The notes under the pieces are model-generated. The model made no database searches and was not told the DNA's origin. It saw nothing but the letters and a program-made list of their open reading frames with translations. Below, piece by piece: positions 1 to 7,379 of a stretch of DNA of 35,270 nucleotides. Source of the DNA: Baaleninema simplex PCC 7105 (lineage in GTDB: Bacteria; Cyanobacteriota; Cyanobacteriia; Cyanobacteriales; Geitlerinemataceae); contig NZ_KB235958.1 of assembly GCF_000332355.1 (NCBI RefSeq), forward strand, positions 1,126,987 through 1,162,256, read 5' to 3'. The stretch's first letter is position 1. Every line of letters starts with the position of its first letter. The position numbers and the translations under genes were made by a program.

Positions 1-2
1 GT

Positions 3-269
3 GAGGTCGAAGCCGCGGGGGCCGAGTTCGGCCAGTGGCGTACTCCAGAAGTGGTCAACTTCCTCAACTATATAGAGCGCCATTCTCATCGCTTACCGAA
101 TTATGCCCAACGCCAGGAAAACGGCCAGGTCATTGGTTCGGGGGAAGTTGAATCGACTATTAAACGCATTGGTTTGAGAATGAAGATTTCCGGAGCGCAG
201 TGGAATCGAGAGAATGTCAATCCCATGTTGCGTTTACGCTGTGCTTATCTCAATCGCGAGTTGGCTTAA
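3..269 (+). CDS. Transposase C-terminal fragment, ISKra4-like (partial, open to window start)
   Basis: The frame is open from base 3 and reads into a transposase C-terminus. It contains the tract VIGSGEVEST, then ISGAQWNRENVNPMLRLR, which resembles the end of ISKra4-family DDE transposases (GSG-VES, then a 'W..E.VNPM..LR' tail). The catalytic Glu of this family lies in the VES-type motif; the two Asp residues would be left of the window. The stop is at 267-269. About 30 bp further on, GATGCTCCC at 295-303 sits exactly where the neighbouring DUF559 frame loses similarity, so it is probably the element's right end. The family call rests on motif memory; membership of another DDE family is possible. 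Confidence 0.6.
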   Translation, partial: EVEAAGAEFGQWRTPEVVNFLNYIERHSHRLPNYAQRQENGQVIGSGEVESTIKRIGLRMKISGAQWNRENVNPMLRLRCAYLNRELA

Positions 270-275
270 GTATTT

Positions 276-536
276 TTACTCATTACTTAAAATAGATGCT
301 CCCGGCGTAAAATGTTGTGCGCCATCTACCTCAATAACCAGTTTTAGCCTAGGACAATAAAAATCAACAATAAAGCGATCGATCGGTCTTTGACGCCACA
401 TTTTGAGGGGAAACGTTCTAAGAAACTGCCAGAGTTTGCGCTCGGCTGCGGTGGGATTTTTACGCATTTCCTTAGCACGTTCGACGAGGCTGCGATCGTA
501 GGGTAAAAAGTATTTTCCTTCCGTCAATCGTTTCAT
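276..536 (-). pseudogene. DUF559 endonuclease-domain gene, 3' end truncated by the IS
   Basis: This encodes an 86-residue N-terminal portion of a DUF559 (very-short-patch-repair-like, PD-(D/E)XK fold) protein. The signature is clear: NPTAAERKLWQFLR, then RFIVDFYCPRLKLVIEVDGAQHF, holding the D...ExD nuclease core. Full-length family members run about 115-130 residues, so the last helices are missing. After QHFTPG the frame reads ASILSNE and stops, in sequence that belongs to the adjoining IS end (about 295-303). The start at 536 opens with MKRLTEGKYFLPYDRSL, which looks natural. DUF559 genes often sit beside type I restriction loci in cyanobacteria, which matches hsdS just upstream on the same strand. 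Probably inactive. Confidence 0.75.
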
Positions 537-580
537 CTTAAGCTCTTACCAACTCTATTTAACTCAAGCTTCCCAACCCA

Positions 581-690
581 AGCCCCCCTTCAAAAGCCCC
601 CTTCAAAAGCCCCCTTCAAAAGCCCCCCTTCAAAAACCCCCTTCAAAAGCCTCCCTTCAAAAGCCTCCCTTCAAAAGCCTCCCTTCAAAA
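581..690. repeat. Tandem 13-14 bp repeat array, about 8 units
   Basis: About eight consecutive copies of a 13-14 bp unit, TTCAAAAGCCCCC with variants (CCTCCC in the later copies and one AAAAACCCC copy). The array runs straight into the G/C hairpin at 692-710, whose left arm is the same CCCCCCTT word. It is non-coding and looks like slippage expansion of one arm of that common cyanobacterial hairpin repeat. Confidence 0.85.
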
Positions 691-691
691 G

Positions 692-776
692 CCCCCCTTA
701 GCAAGGGGGGTTGGGGGGATTCCCTCGGGGAGTCTGCTGTTTTATCCCCCCTCAGTCCCCCCTTTTAAAGGGGGGA
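692..776. repeat. Two G/C-rich hairpins downstream of hsdS
   Basis: Hairpin one is CCCCCCTT-AGC-AAGGGGGG at 692-710, followed by TTGGGGGG. Hairpin two is CCCCCCTTT-T-AAAGGGGGG at 757-775. A near-identical hairpin occurs at 9456-9474. Lying 20-100 bp past the hsdS stop, they could terminate or stabilise the hsd transcript, although neither is followed by a proper T run on the minus strand. Confidence 0.7.
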
Positions 777-797
777 GGTAATGGGTCAGTTGTGGGG

Positions 798-2024
798 TTA
801 GAGTTCGCCACGAAAAGCACGTTGAAGGAGAGAGTTGAAGAGGTTTTCGTGAAATGATTTTTCTGAGATTAACCTAGACTTGAATTTATAAATTTTATGA
901 TAAGCCGTTTCAAATTTGATTTGCAAATCAATTGGAGGCAGTCTAAGCATGAATGAACTGACATCCTGTTGATTGATACTCGATTGATTGACTGCATCTC
1001 GACTTTTTTTCTTGATTTGACCTTTTATCCAAGGATCTTGTAATTGAAAAACCAAAAAAATAGGGTTTGCTAATTGTTCATCAACAGAGATACGCATCAT
1101 ATTAGATTCGTAAACAGTCGGTTCATTAAGATTTAATACGACCGCTGATTTACCCAGATGACTAATTGAATTTACGCGATTAACAAGAATATCTCTCGCT
1201 TTTAACTGATATTTTTGAGTCAATTCAAGATTTAAAGACACTCGCTTTAAATTTCTGATATCTTTGATCGAAGTTTTATCAAAAGAGTCAATTCTTACGA
1301 TAGGAACTCCACTTCCGTAATCTTTGGCTGGTTTATATATTCCATTTTGTGGACTATCCATCATTAACTTTTTAAAGCTAACTGTTGGCCAACCCTTCGG
1401 GTTGGTGACGGGATCGCCGAACATTTCCAAGAAAGTCGATCGCAGTAACTCCTCCGTCAGCCGAATCGCCTCCTGTCGCTTCCGCCGCACCGCATCGGCT
1501 TTATCGAGTATCTCCGCGATCCGTTTTTGTTCTTCGATCGACGGTAGAGGAATTTTTACACTGATGAGCTTGCTGTCATAAATAGCACAAACACTCGTTG
1601 TTTTGTTCTTGAGTTTTTCAAGCTGACTTTTTACTATATTGGACTGAAAAGCAAAATTTATGTACTGTGGATGCACAAATTCATGAAATCTTACTCGCAT
1701 TATATTATTGTTAAAGAGATATATACCATCTAATTCTTCAAATATTGCAGATTTCCCAACTAATTCATGACTATTTCTAGTATTGAATAAAAAATCACCA
1801 TACTTGAGCTTATATCTGTCTACCTCATCAGATGTTGCGTTTACTCGTGTAGCAAGAGAAAGATCCAATCTTCCATTACGATAAATAGAATCCATCTTAA
1901 TGTATGAATACTGAAAGTTTATAGATTGCTCTTTGCTGCCACGAACCAATCCAATTAGTCTTTCAGAAGTAAGCTCTCCAAACGGTTTTGTTTTCCAAGT
2001 TTTGTCCATGTCAAAAAAACTCAA
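798..2024 (-). CDS. hsdS: Type I restriction-modification specificity subunit HsdS
   Basis: A 408-residue DNA-recognition subunit of a type I R-M enzyme. It pairs with HsdM and sets the bipartite target site. It has the usual two-half layout. TRD1 is about residues 10-160 and ends in LPSIEEQKRIAEILDKADA, followed by the central coiled-coil spacer (RRKRQEAIRLTEELLRSTFLEMFGDP). TRD2 is about 205-365, then LPPIDLQIKFE and a second helical spacer ending LLQRAFRGEL, a typical HsdS C-terminus. DNA for both TRDs (about 840-1370 and 1560-2020) is visibly AT-richer than the central conserved part, as expected for swapped TRDs. It is the last gene of the hsdM, small ORF, hsdS run; the gap to the preceding ORF is 22 bp. 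Confidence 0.92.
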   Translation of the reverse strand: MSFFDMDKTWKTKPFGELTSERLIGLVRGSKEQSINFQYSYIKMDSIYRNGRLDLSLATRVNATSDEVDRYKLKYGDFLFNTRNSHELVGKSAIFEELDGIYLFNNNIMRVRFHEFVHPQYINFAFQSNIVKSQLEKLKNKTTSVCAIYDSKLISVKIPLPSIEEQKRIAEILDKADAVRRKRQEAIRLTEELLRSTFLEMFGDPVTNPKGWPTVSFKKLMMDSPQNGIYKPAKDYGSGVPIVRIDSFDKTSIKDIRNLKRVSLNLELTQKYQLKARDILVNRVNSISHLGKSAVVLNLNEPTVYESNMMRISVDEQLANPIFLVFQLQDPWIKGQIKKKSRDAVNQSSINQQDVSSFMLRLPPIDLQIKFETAYHKIYKFKSRLISEKSFHENLFNSLLQRAFRGEL

Positions 2025-2046
2025 TTTTATCTAAAATCTACCCAAT

Positions 2047-2355
2047 CTAATCTTTCTCCAATGACTCAATCAATGCCTCTCGAATTACATCATCGCTCAC
2101 CCCTCGACACTTTAACCCTGCAATAAACCTTGAACTCTCAAGATTCCGCGACTCCAGCAAATACAAAATCTGTTCGCTTGGTTCTGGTCGCTCGATCGGA
2201 TCTATTTTTGCCTCATACGCCTCTACCAACGTCGTCAAAATTTCCAATTGATCGCCCTCCGGCGTTCCGAGCGGCGCATCAAACAACCGTTCTATCTCTA
2301 ACAAAGCTCGATCGTAATCTACTTCTGTCTTAATCGGTTTTAAATCCAACATCAA
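2047..2355 (-). CDS. HigA-like antitoxin N-terminal domain protein without a recognisable HTH
   Basis: 102 residues. The first about 55 (LKPIKTEVDYDRALLEIERLF, then GTPEGDQLEILTTLVEAYE) match the N-terminal arm of HigA-type antitoxins, which are usually followed by an HTH_3 domain (about 60 residues). Here the rest reads EQILYLLESRNLESSRFIAGLKCRGVSDDVIREALIESLEKD. The start resembles a HigA helix ('I...ME.R.L'), but the helix-turn-helix core and its SRVSEVL-type turn are not visible. It sits between hsdM (32 bp upstream) and hsdS (22 bp downstream) on the same strand, so it is probably co-transcribed. No HigB-type toxin gene is next to it. It may be a repurposed regulator of the R-M operon or a decayed antitoxin. 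Confidence 0.7.
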   Translation of the reverse strand: MMLDLKPIKTEVDYDRALLEIERLFDAPLGTPEGDQLEILTTLVEAYEAKIDPIERPEPSEQILYLLESRNLESSRFIAGLKCRGVSDDVIREALIESLEKD

Positions 2356-2387
2356 TCAACCTCTCTAACGTCTGCATTACCGCAAAA

Positions 2388-3893
2388 TCACTTGCCTTTC
2401 AACAACCCCTCAAGCTCGTCCAAATCCCCCCGAATCTCACTCTCAAGACCGCGCAACTTCGCCAAAATATCCAACGGCGGATCGTATTCCACCTCTTCAT
2501 ACTCGATCTCTTTGTACCGATTAATCGACAGATCGTAACCATTTTCAACAATCTCCGCCTTCGGCACAAAAAACGCCTTACCCTTACGATCGATCTCCTT
2601 CGACGCATCCCGCGACTGCCACCGCGCCAAAATATCCGGTATATCGTTCTCCTCCACGGGTTGCCGCTTGTCGTCCAAGGAAAACCCGTCCGCCTCCATA
2701 TCGTAGAACCAGACGTTATCCGTTCCCCCCGCCCCCGTCTTCGTAAACATCAGAATCGCCGTCGAAACCCCCGCATAGGGCTTAAACACCCCCGACGGCA
2801 TCGACACGATCCCATCTAACTTATGCTCCTCCACCAGCGCCTTGCGAATCGCCTTGTGCGCCCGCGACGACCCGAACAACACCCCATCCGGCACGATCGC
2901 CGCACAGCGTCCCCCCACCTTCAGCAAGCGCAGGAACAACGCCACAAACAGCAACTCGGTTTTCGTGGTCTTCACCACCTGGGTTAAATCCTTGGCAATA
3001 CTATCCTTCGAGACCGACCCCTTAAACGGCGGGTTCGCCAGCACCAGGGTAAACGCCTCCTCAAGGCTGGCGTGGTCTTCCGAAAGGGAATCCCGCGCCT
3101 CGATGGTGGGATTTTCGATGCCGTGAAGCATCATGTTCATGGAACCGATTCGCAGCATCGTCCCGTCGAAATCGAAGCCGTGGAACATCCCACCCTTGAA
3201 ATGCTCTCGGTTTTCCGGCGCCATCAACTCCGATTGCTTGCGCTTGTTCAAATATTCCGCCACGCCGACCAAAAACCCCGCCGTTCCACAAGCCGGGTCG
3301 CAAACCACCTCTCTCTCGGTCGGTTCCATCAACTCCACCATCAACTTAATGATGTGGCGCGGCGTGCGAAACTGGCCGTTCGTCCCCGCTTGGCTCAGCT
3401 TCGAGAGCATATATTCGTAGAGGTCGCCCATCAAATCGACGTAACTCTCATCGGGGGAATTCCTCGCCTGTTCTTGAATTCCGTCGATAATATTGTCGAT
3501 TTGCTCGATGGCTTGAGACAGCAGTGCCGGAGATGCAATCAGAAACACCGCCTCTTTCATGTGTTTGGCGTAAGCACTCTCAGAAGCCGCACCGCCGAGA
3601 TTCTTAATCAGCGGAAACGCGCGATCGCGAACCGTGGCCAACTTCTCCTCGGGGTTGAGTTCCCGAAACTTCGACCAACGACAATCCTGCTGTTCTGGCG
3701 AAAAAGTCGGATTGTTGACAGGCTTGCGAATTCGCCGCGCCTTATTCTCTTTGTTGATTTCCTCGTCGTCGAGTCGCCGCATAAACAGCAGGTAAGAAAT
3801 TTGCTCGATGACCGAAATCGGGTTGCTGATGCCGTTGTTCCAGAAGTGCGTCCAGAGTTTATCGACTTTTCCTTTCAGTTCGCCTGTAATCAT
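2388..3893 (-). CDS. hsdM: Type I restriction-modification N6-adenine methyltransferase HsdM
   Basis: A 501-residue modification subunit, S-adenosylmethionine-dependent, that methylates adenine in the site chosen by HsdS. The HsdM_N helical domain is about 1-130 (ITGELKGKVDKLWTHFWNNG, YLLFMRRLDDEE). The N6_Mtase domain is about 145-440. Motif I is DPACGTAGFLVG (SAM binding) and motif IV is VLANPPF (the N-P-P-F catalytic motif of adenine methylases). Length and order are normal for the family and the catalytic motifs are intact, so the methylase should be functional. It is the first gene of the operon. AAAGGAC lies about 13 nt before the ATG. A partner hsdR is absent from the window on either side. 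Confidence 0.95.
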   Translation of the reverse strand: MITGELKGKVDKLWTHFWNNGISNPISVIEQISYLLFMRRLDDEEINKENKARRIRKPVNNPTFSPEQQDCRWSKFRELNPEEKLATVRDRAFPLIKNLGGAASESAYAKHMKEAVFLIASPALLSQAIEQIDNIIDGIQEQARNSPDESYVDLMGDLYEYMLSKLSQAGTNGQFRTPRHIIKLMVELMEPTEREVVCDPACGTAGFLVGVAEYLNKRKQSELMAPENREHFKGGMFHGFDFDGTMLRIGSMNMMLHGIENPTIEARDSLSEDHASLEEAFTLVLANPPFKGSVSKDSIAKDLTQVVKTTKTELLFVALFLRLLKVGGRCAAIVPDGVLFGSSRAHKAIRKALVEEHKLDGIVSMPSGVFKPYAGVSTAILMFTKTGAGGTDNVWFYDMEADGFSLDDKRQPVEENDIPDILARWQSRDASKEIDRKGKAFFVPKAEIVENGYDLSINRYKEIEYEEVEYDPPLDILAKLRGLESEIRGDLDELEGLLKGK

Positions 3894-4132
3894 GGAGCGG
3901 TTTCGTCCTTTGTCTTACCTCCCCGTTGTCTGCCTTAGAGAAGGGTTGCGGGGAATTCTGCGATCGCCAATCTCTAATTCTCTCACCTTCTCTTCAGTCT
4001 TGCATCCCAATTTTCCCACCCCCGCCGTAGCCTGTCGGCGTCACCGTAATAAGGAATCTACGGGGTTTTTTGGGATTGTTGGAATTTTGAGAATTCTTGA
4101 AAGGGGAGCGATCGCACCCCGTTTAAATCAAT

Positions 4133-5329
4133 TTACGCCAGCTTCGCGTCAAAGCGAATTCCGGCTTCTTCGAGGCGATCGAGCGCCGTTTGCAGGCGTT
4201 CTAGCTCCGCAATCAGACTAATCCGCACGAAGCCTTCTCCGCCCTCACCGAAGGCGTTCCCCGGCGTCACGACAACGCCCGTATTTTGCAGAACCGTCAG
4301 TGCGAAATCCGTCGAACCCATTCCGGGCGGACAGGGAACCCATAAATACATTGTTGCCAAGGGTTTTCTAACAGTCCAGCCGAGTTTTTCTAAGCCAGAA
4401 ATCAAGAAATCTCGACGACTGCTGTATCGTTTTTGAACCTTTTCTAAATAGATTTCTGGCAATTGAAGCGCTGTTTCTGCTGCCGACTGTAACGCTGCAA
4501 AAATACCATAATCTAAGTTAGTTTTTAAAGTTCGCAACCCTTGAATCACGTGACGATTGCCCACGACAAACCCAACGCGCCACCCAGCCATATTGTAAGT
4601 TTTCGAGAGGGTGTGGAATTCCACGCCGATGTCTTTCGCGCCGTCGATTTCCAACAAACTCGTCGGTTGATAGCCGTCGAAAGCTAACTCGGCATAGCAT
4701 AAATCGTGAACCAACAGAATCGAATAGTGACGGGCGAACGCCACCACCTCTTCAAAAAACTCGCGCGGTGCCGTGGCTCCCGTGGGATTGTTGGGATAGT
4801 TGAAATACATCACCTTCGCTTCCCGCGCCACGTCTTCGGGAATCGAATTGAGGTCGATCGCCCAGTCGTTTTCGGGCTTCAACATAATGCTGTGAACCCG
4901 CGCCCCAGCAATCAACGGCCCGCGAAAGTGCGCCGGATAAGCCGGATTCGGCACGAGAACCAAATCGCCGGGGTTGAGATATGCCAGGGCTAAATGCGTC
5001 AGTCCTTCCTTCGAGCCGAGCAGGGGTAACGCTTCCCCTTCAGGGTCGAGTTTGACGCCGTACCGCCGCTCGTACCAAGTGGCGATCGTGCGTCGAAAAC
5101 TGCCCGTTCCCTCAAAGGGAGGATAGCCGTGATTGGCCGGATTGCGTAACGCTTTCGCCGCCGCTTCAATGACGGGTTCGGGCGTCGCCCCGTCGGGGTT
5201 GCCCATACCCAAATCGATTAAATCCAATCCCTGCTCTCGCGCTCGTGCTTTCAACTCGTCGAGACGCGCGAACACATAGGGAGGTAATGCTTGCACCCGA
5301 TCCGCCGGGCCGATCCAATCCAAAACCAT
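4133..5329 (-). CDS. PLP-dependent class I/II aminotransferase (LL-DAP/alanine aminotransferase-like)
   Basis: 398 residues, fold-type I. It starts MVLDWIGPADRVQALPPYVF and has the substrate/PLP loop LIDLGMGNPDG (about 38-47), GSKEGL (about 105-110), NYPNNPTG (about 177-184), and the Schiff-base lysine K243 in SKTYNMAGWRVGF. A C-terminal Arg lies in GFVRISL. This is the cyanobacterial branch variously annotated as LL-diaminopimelate, aspartate or alanine aminotransferase. The exact amino donor and acceptor cannot be read from sequence, so no symbol is given. It is transcribed on the minus strand, like the dehydrogenase gene ending 37 bp upstream, so they may be co-transcribed. A HIP1-containing GGGG..CCCC palindrome at about 4104-4121 lies just past the stop. 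Confidence 0.88.
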   Translation of the reverse strand: MVLDWIGPADRVQALPPYVFARLDELKARAREQGLDLIDLGMGNPDGATPEPVIEAAAKALRNPANHGYPPFEGTGSFRRTIATWYERRYGVKLDPEGEALPLLGSKEGLTHLALAYLNPGDLVLVPNPAYPAHFRGPLIAGARVHSIMLKPENDWAIDLNSIPEDVAREAKVMYFNYPNNPTGATAPREFFEEVVAFARHYSILLVHDLCYAELAFDGYQPTSLLEIDGAKDIGVEFHTLSKTYNMAGWRVGFVVGNRHVIQGLRTLKTNLDYGIFAALQSAAETALQLPEIYLEKVQKRYSSRRDFLISGLEKLGWTVRKPLATMYLWVPCPPGMGSTDFALTVLQNTGVVVTPGNAFGEGGEGFVRISLIAELERLQTALDRLEEAGIRFDAKLA

Positions 5330-5365
5330 TGGGGAACGTGGACGAAGAACAGACCTTTTACTCTA

Positions 5366-6523
5366 TCAGGTTTTGAGGGGCGATCGATCTCTGGCCGCGC
5401 CGCAAGTCAGACAAGATGCGGTAGTCGAAACCATGGCCGCCATAACCTGAGCGGGTTCGACGGGAAACGGCAAGTGATGGATATCCGATTCGGGAACGCA
5501 GGCCAACTCGGCCGCCCGTTCTAATTCCGACAGGGAAATTTCCCCCATGCCTAAATCCGCTAAGGTTTTCGGCAGTCCGATTTCATCGTAGAACTTCAGC
5601 AGTTGTTGGCGAGCGGCGGCGGCCAGTTGGTTCTGTTGCACCGTTTCTTCGAGGCGCAGTTGGACGAGGATGCCGAAGGCGACTTTTTCGCCGTGGATGG
5701 TTTTGCGGTTTTGTGACAGGTGCGTGAGGGCGTTGTGGACGGCGTGGGCGGCGACGGTGCGGCATTGAGCGCCCCCCAGTCCACCGATCGCACCCGCTAA
5801 GAGAACGCTGGCATCGACCACTTCGCGCCATGCTGGGCTTCCCGGTTCGGCGATCGCTCGGGCGGATTTTTGCAGGAGGAGATCGCGCAAAACTCGGGCT
5901 TGTTGCACGGCGGCCACGATGAGGGTGCGATCGGAACTGCCGCTACTGACAGAGGCTTCGTACCATTTGGCCAGGGCGTCTCCGATTCCGGCAACGAGCG
6001 TCCGTTGGGGAGCGTGGCGAACGAGGTCGTAGTCGAGTACGAGTAAGTCCGGGCATTGGGTAAGGGGAACGTCGTAGCGAAACGCCCCTTCGGAAGTGTA
6101 GACGTTGGACAGTCCCGTCCAGGCGGCACAGGTGGCGGCGGAGGTGGGAATGGTAACGACGGGGAGTTGGGTGCGGTGGGCGAGGAGTTTGGCGGCGTCT
6201 AGGGCTTTTCCGCCACCGACACCGACGATAACATCCGCATCGTGCGATCGCACCGCGTCTTCCATCGCCGCCAAGCCGGTTTCGTCACAGTCGCAGCCGT
6301 AGGAGGTGCTAGCGACAGCGAGGTGGTGACGTTCTAAAACCGGACAAACGCGCTCTCGGGCAAGGTCTAACGTCTGATGGCCGGCCACGACGATCGGACG
6401 CCGTCCGAGTCGGGCAACGGGTTCGGCGATTTGGGACAGGATGCCGTCTCCGCGCAACACTCGAGCGGGGGCGACGCTTAAGGCGGTGTAGGATGGAGTT
6501 TGAGTCGTGACTGATTCGGGCAT
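5366..6523 (-). CDS. Iron-type alcohol/glycerol dehydrogenase family protein
   Basis: 385 residues. The NAD-binding half has GVGGGKALDAAK (about 101-112) and TIPTSAATCAAWT (about 124-136). Metal ligands can be placed as in glycerol dehydrogenase: D182 (GIGDALAKWYE), H260 (AAHAVHN) and H277 (TIHGEKVAFG). All three are present, so an active metal-dependent NAD(P) oxidoreductase is expected. Substrate is unknown; glycerol dehydrogenase is the closest well-studied relative, and 1,2-diol or other polyol substrates are also possible. The start is the ATG at 6523, facing the divergent hypothetical gene at 6691 across about 170 bp. The aminotransferase follows downstream on the same strand. Confidence 0.85.
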   Translation of the reverse strand: MPESVTTQTPSYTALSVAPARVLRGDGILSQIAEPVARLGRRPIVVAGHQTLDLARERVCPVLERHHLAVASTSYGCDCDETGLAAMEDAVRSHDADVIVGVGGGKALDAAKLLAHRTQLPVVTIPTSAATCAAWTGLSNVYTSEGAFRYDVPLTQCPDLLVLDYDLVRHAPQRTLVAGIGDALAKWYEASVSSGSSDRTLIVAAVQQARVLRDLLLQKSARAIAEPGSPAWREVVDASVLLAGAIGGLGGAQCRTVAAHAVHNALTHLSQNRKTIHGEKVAFGILVQLRLEETVQQNQLAAAARQQLLKFYDEIGLPKTLADLGMGEISLSELERAAELACVPESDIHHLPFPVEPAQVMAAMVSTTASCLTCGAARDRSPLKT

Positions 6524-6690
6524 AGCGTAGTAACAGTGACGTCGATCGAGCGGTCTCGCCGAGGCGAGGCGATCGTGTATGGTTGTTGTTGGTAGGATAG
6601 CGGAAACGCTCGCTCGGCTAACGGCGATCGCTCGAAAATCTTCAGAGTTTTTGGCGAGAACGGCTGTTCTGACGGAACTTTTTTCCAGGT

Positions 6691-7170
6691 ATGAGTTTAG
6701 ACACGCAAATTCAAACGCTTATCGAGAACGCCCCCCGCGACGGCTCGACTCCCCAGGCGATCGAAGCGATCGCGCCAGTTTTGAAAGCCCTCGCCGAGCA
6801 ACTGCGACACCGCGAGTACTATATTTTACAAACTCCCGATGGCAATTGGTTGACGACGACGTTGAGCAATCGCGCCAATCCCGATTTAGAGAAGTCGGTG
6901 GTGTATGGATTTCCCTCTCTCGAAGACGCTCGCGCCAGTCGCCCGCAAACTACGGAACGGGAACTCATCGCCGCACCGCTTCCCGTGACGCATCTGCTGT
7001 TTCAGATGTTAGCGTTCGATCGAGTGGACAGTTTGATTTTCTTTGAAATCCCAGGAAACCGCGAAACTGGCACGGAAGTCAAGCGGGAAGACCTTCAACG
7101 CGCCGTTCGCCTGCAACTACAAAGCTATTTGCAACAGAAAAAATCGAACATCCCCCCGAATTTGGCGTGA
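6691..7170 (+). CDS. Conserved cyanobacterial hypothetical protein
   Basis: 159 residues, soluble, with no signal peptide or membrane segment. It has a helical N-terminus (MSLDTQIQTLIENAP, then IEAIAPVLKALAEQLRH). A mixed core follows (EYYILQTPDGNWLTTTL, VVYGFPSLEDA, LPVTHLLFQMLAF, DSLIFFEIPGN), then a charged amphipathic C-terminal helix (REDLQRAVRLQLQSYLQQKK). The pattern resembles a conserved protein found widely in cyanobacteria, but I do not know a function. CCAGGT precedes the ATG by a few bases. It is divergent from the dehydrogenase gene and followed by an inverted-repeat-rich gap. Confidence 0.75.
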   Translation: MSLDTQIQTLIENAPRDGSTPQAIEAIAPVLKALAEQLRHREYYILQTPDGNWLTTTLSNRANPDLEKSVVYGFPSLEDARASRPQTTERELIAAPLPVTHLLFQMLAFDRVDSLIFFEIPGNRETGTEVKREDLQRAVRLQLQSYLQQKKSNIPPNLA

Positions 7171-7214
7171 TTCCTCTTTAGAGAGGGAGGGGGAGAGGGG
7201 GAGAGAATCGGTAG

Positions 7215-7272
7215 GGTGCGTGACTTGAAAAATGGGGTGTAAATCCGTAAGACCGATAAATCGTCACGCACC
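7215..7272. repeat. Small inverted-repeat element, copy 1 (GGTGCGTGAC ends)
   Basis: A 58-bp element with perfect 10-bp inverted ends, GGTGCGTGAC at 7215-7224 and GTCACGCACC at 7263-7272. It is one of three related copies in this window (see 7299-7364 and 15792-15850). It contains no ORF. Confidence 0.8.
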
Positions 7273-7298
7273 GCCAATGTACACCAACCACATACAAG

Positions 7299-7364
7299 GG
7301 TGTGTGACGCGGCTGGAAAATGTGGCTGAACTCCGGTCAATGGGATGTTACCGCGTCACGCACC
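7299..7364. repeat. Small inverted-repeat element, copy 2
   Basis: A 66-bp relative of the 7215 element. GGTGTGTGACGCGG at 7299-7312 pairs with CCGCGTCACGCACC at 7351-7364 with one mismatch over 14 bp. It lies just past the stop of the GTPase gene (minus strand) and could also fold in its 3' UTR. Confidence 0.75.
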
Positions 7365-7379
7365 GCCCCCACCGACACA

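Noticed and set aside
581-690. Possible CRISPR array
   Set aside because: Units are 13-14 bp and directly adjacent with no unique spacers, so this is a simple tandem repeat.
3072-3938. 288-aa plus-strand frame opposite hsdM
   Set aside because: Antisense to an intact HsdM with clear motifs; Arg/His-rich product with no recognisable domain, and no ribosome site.
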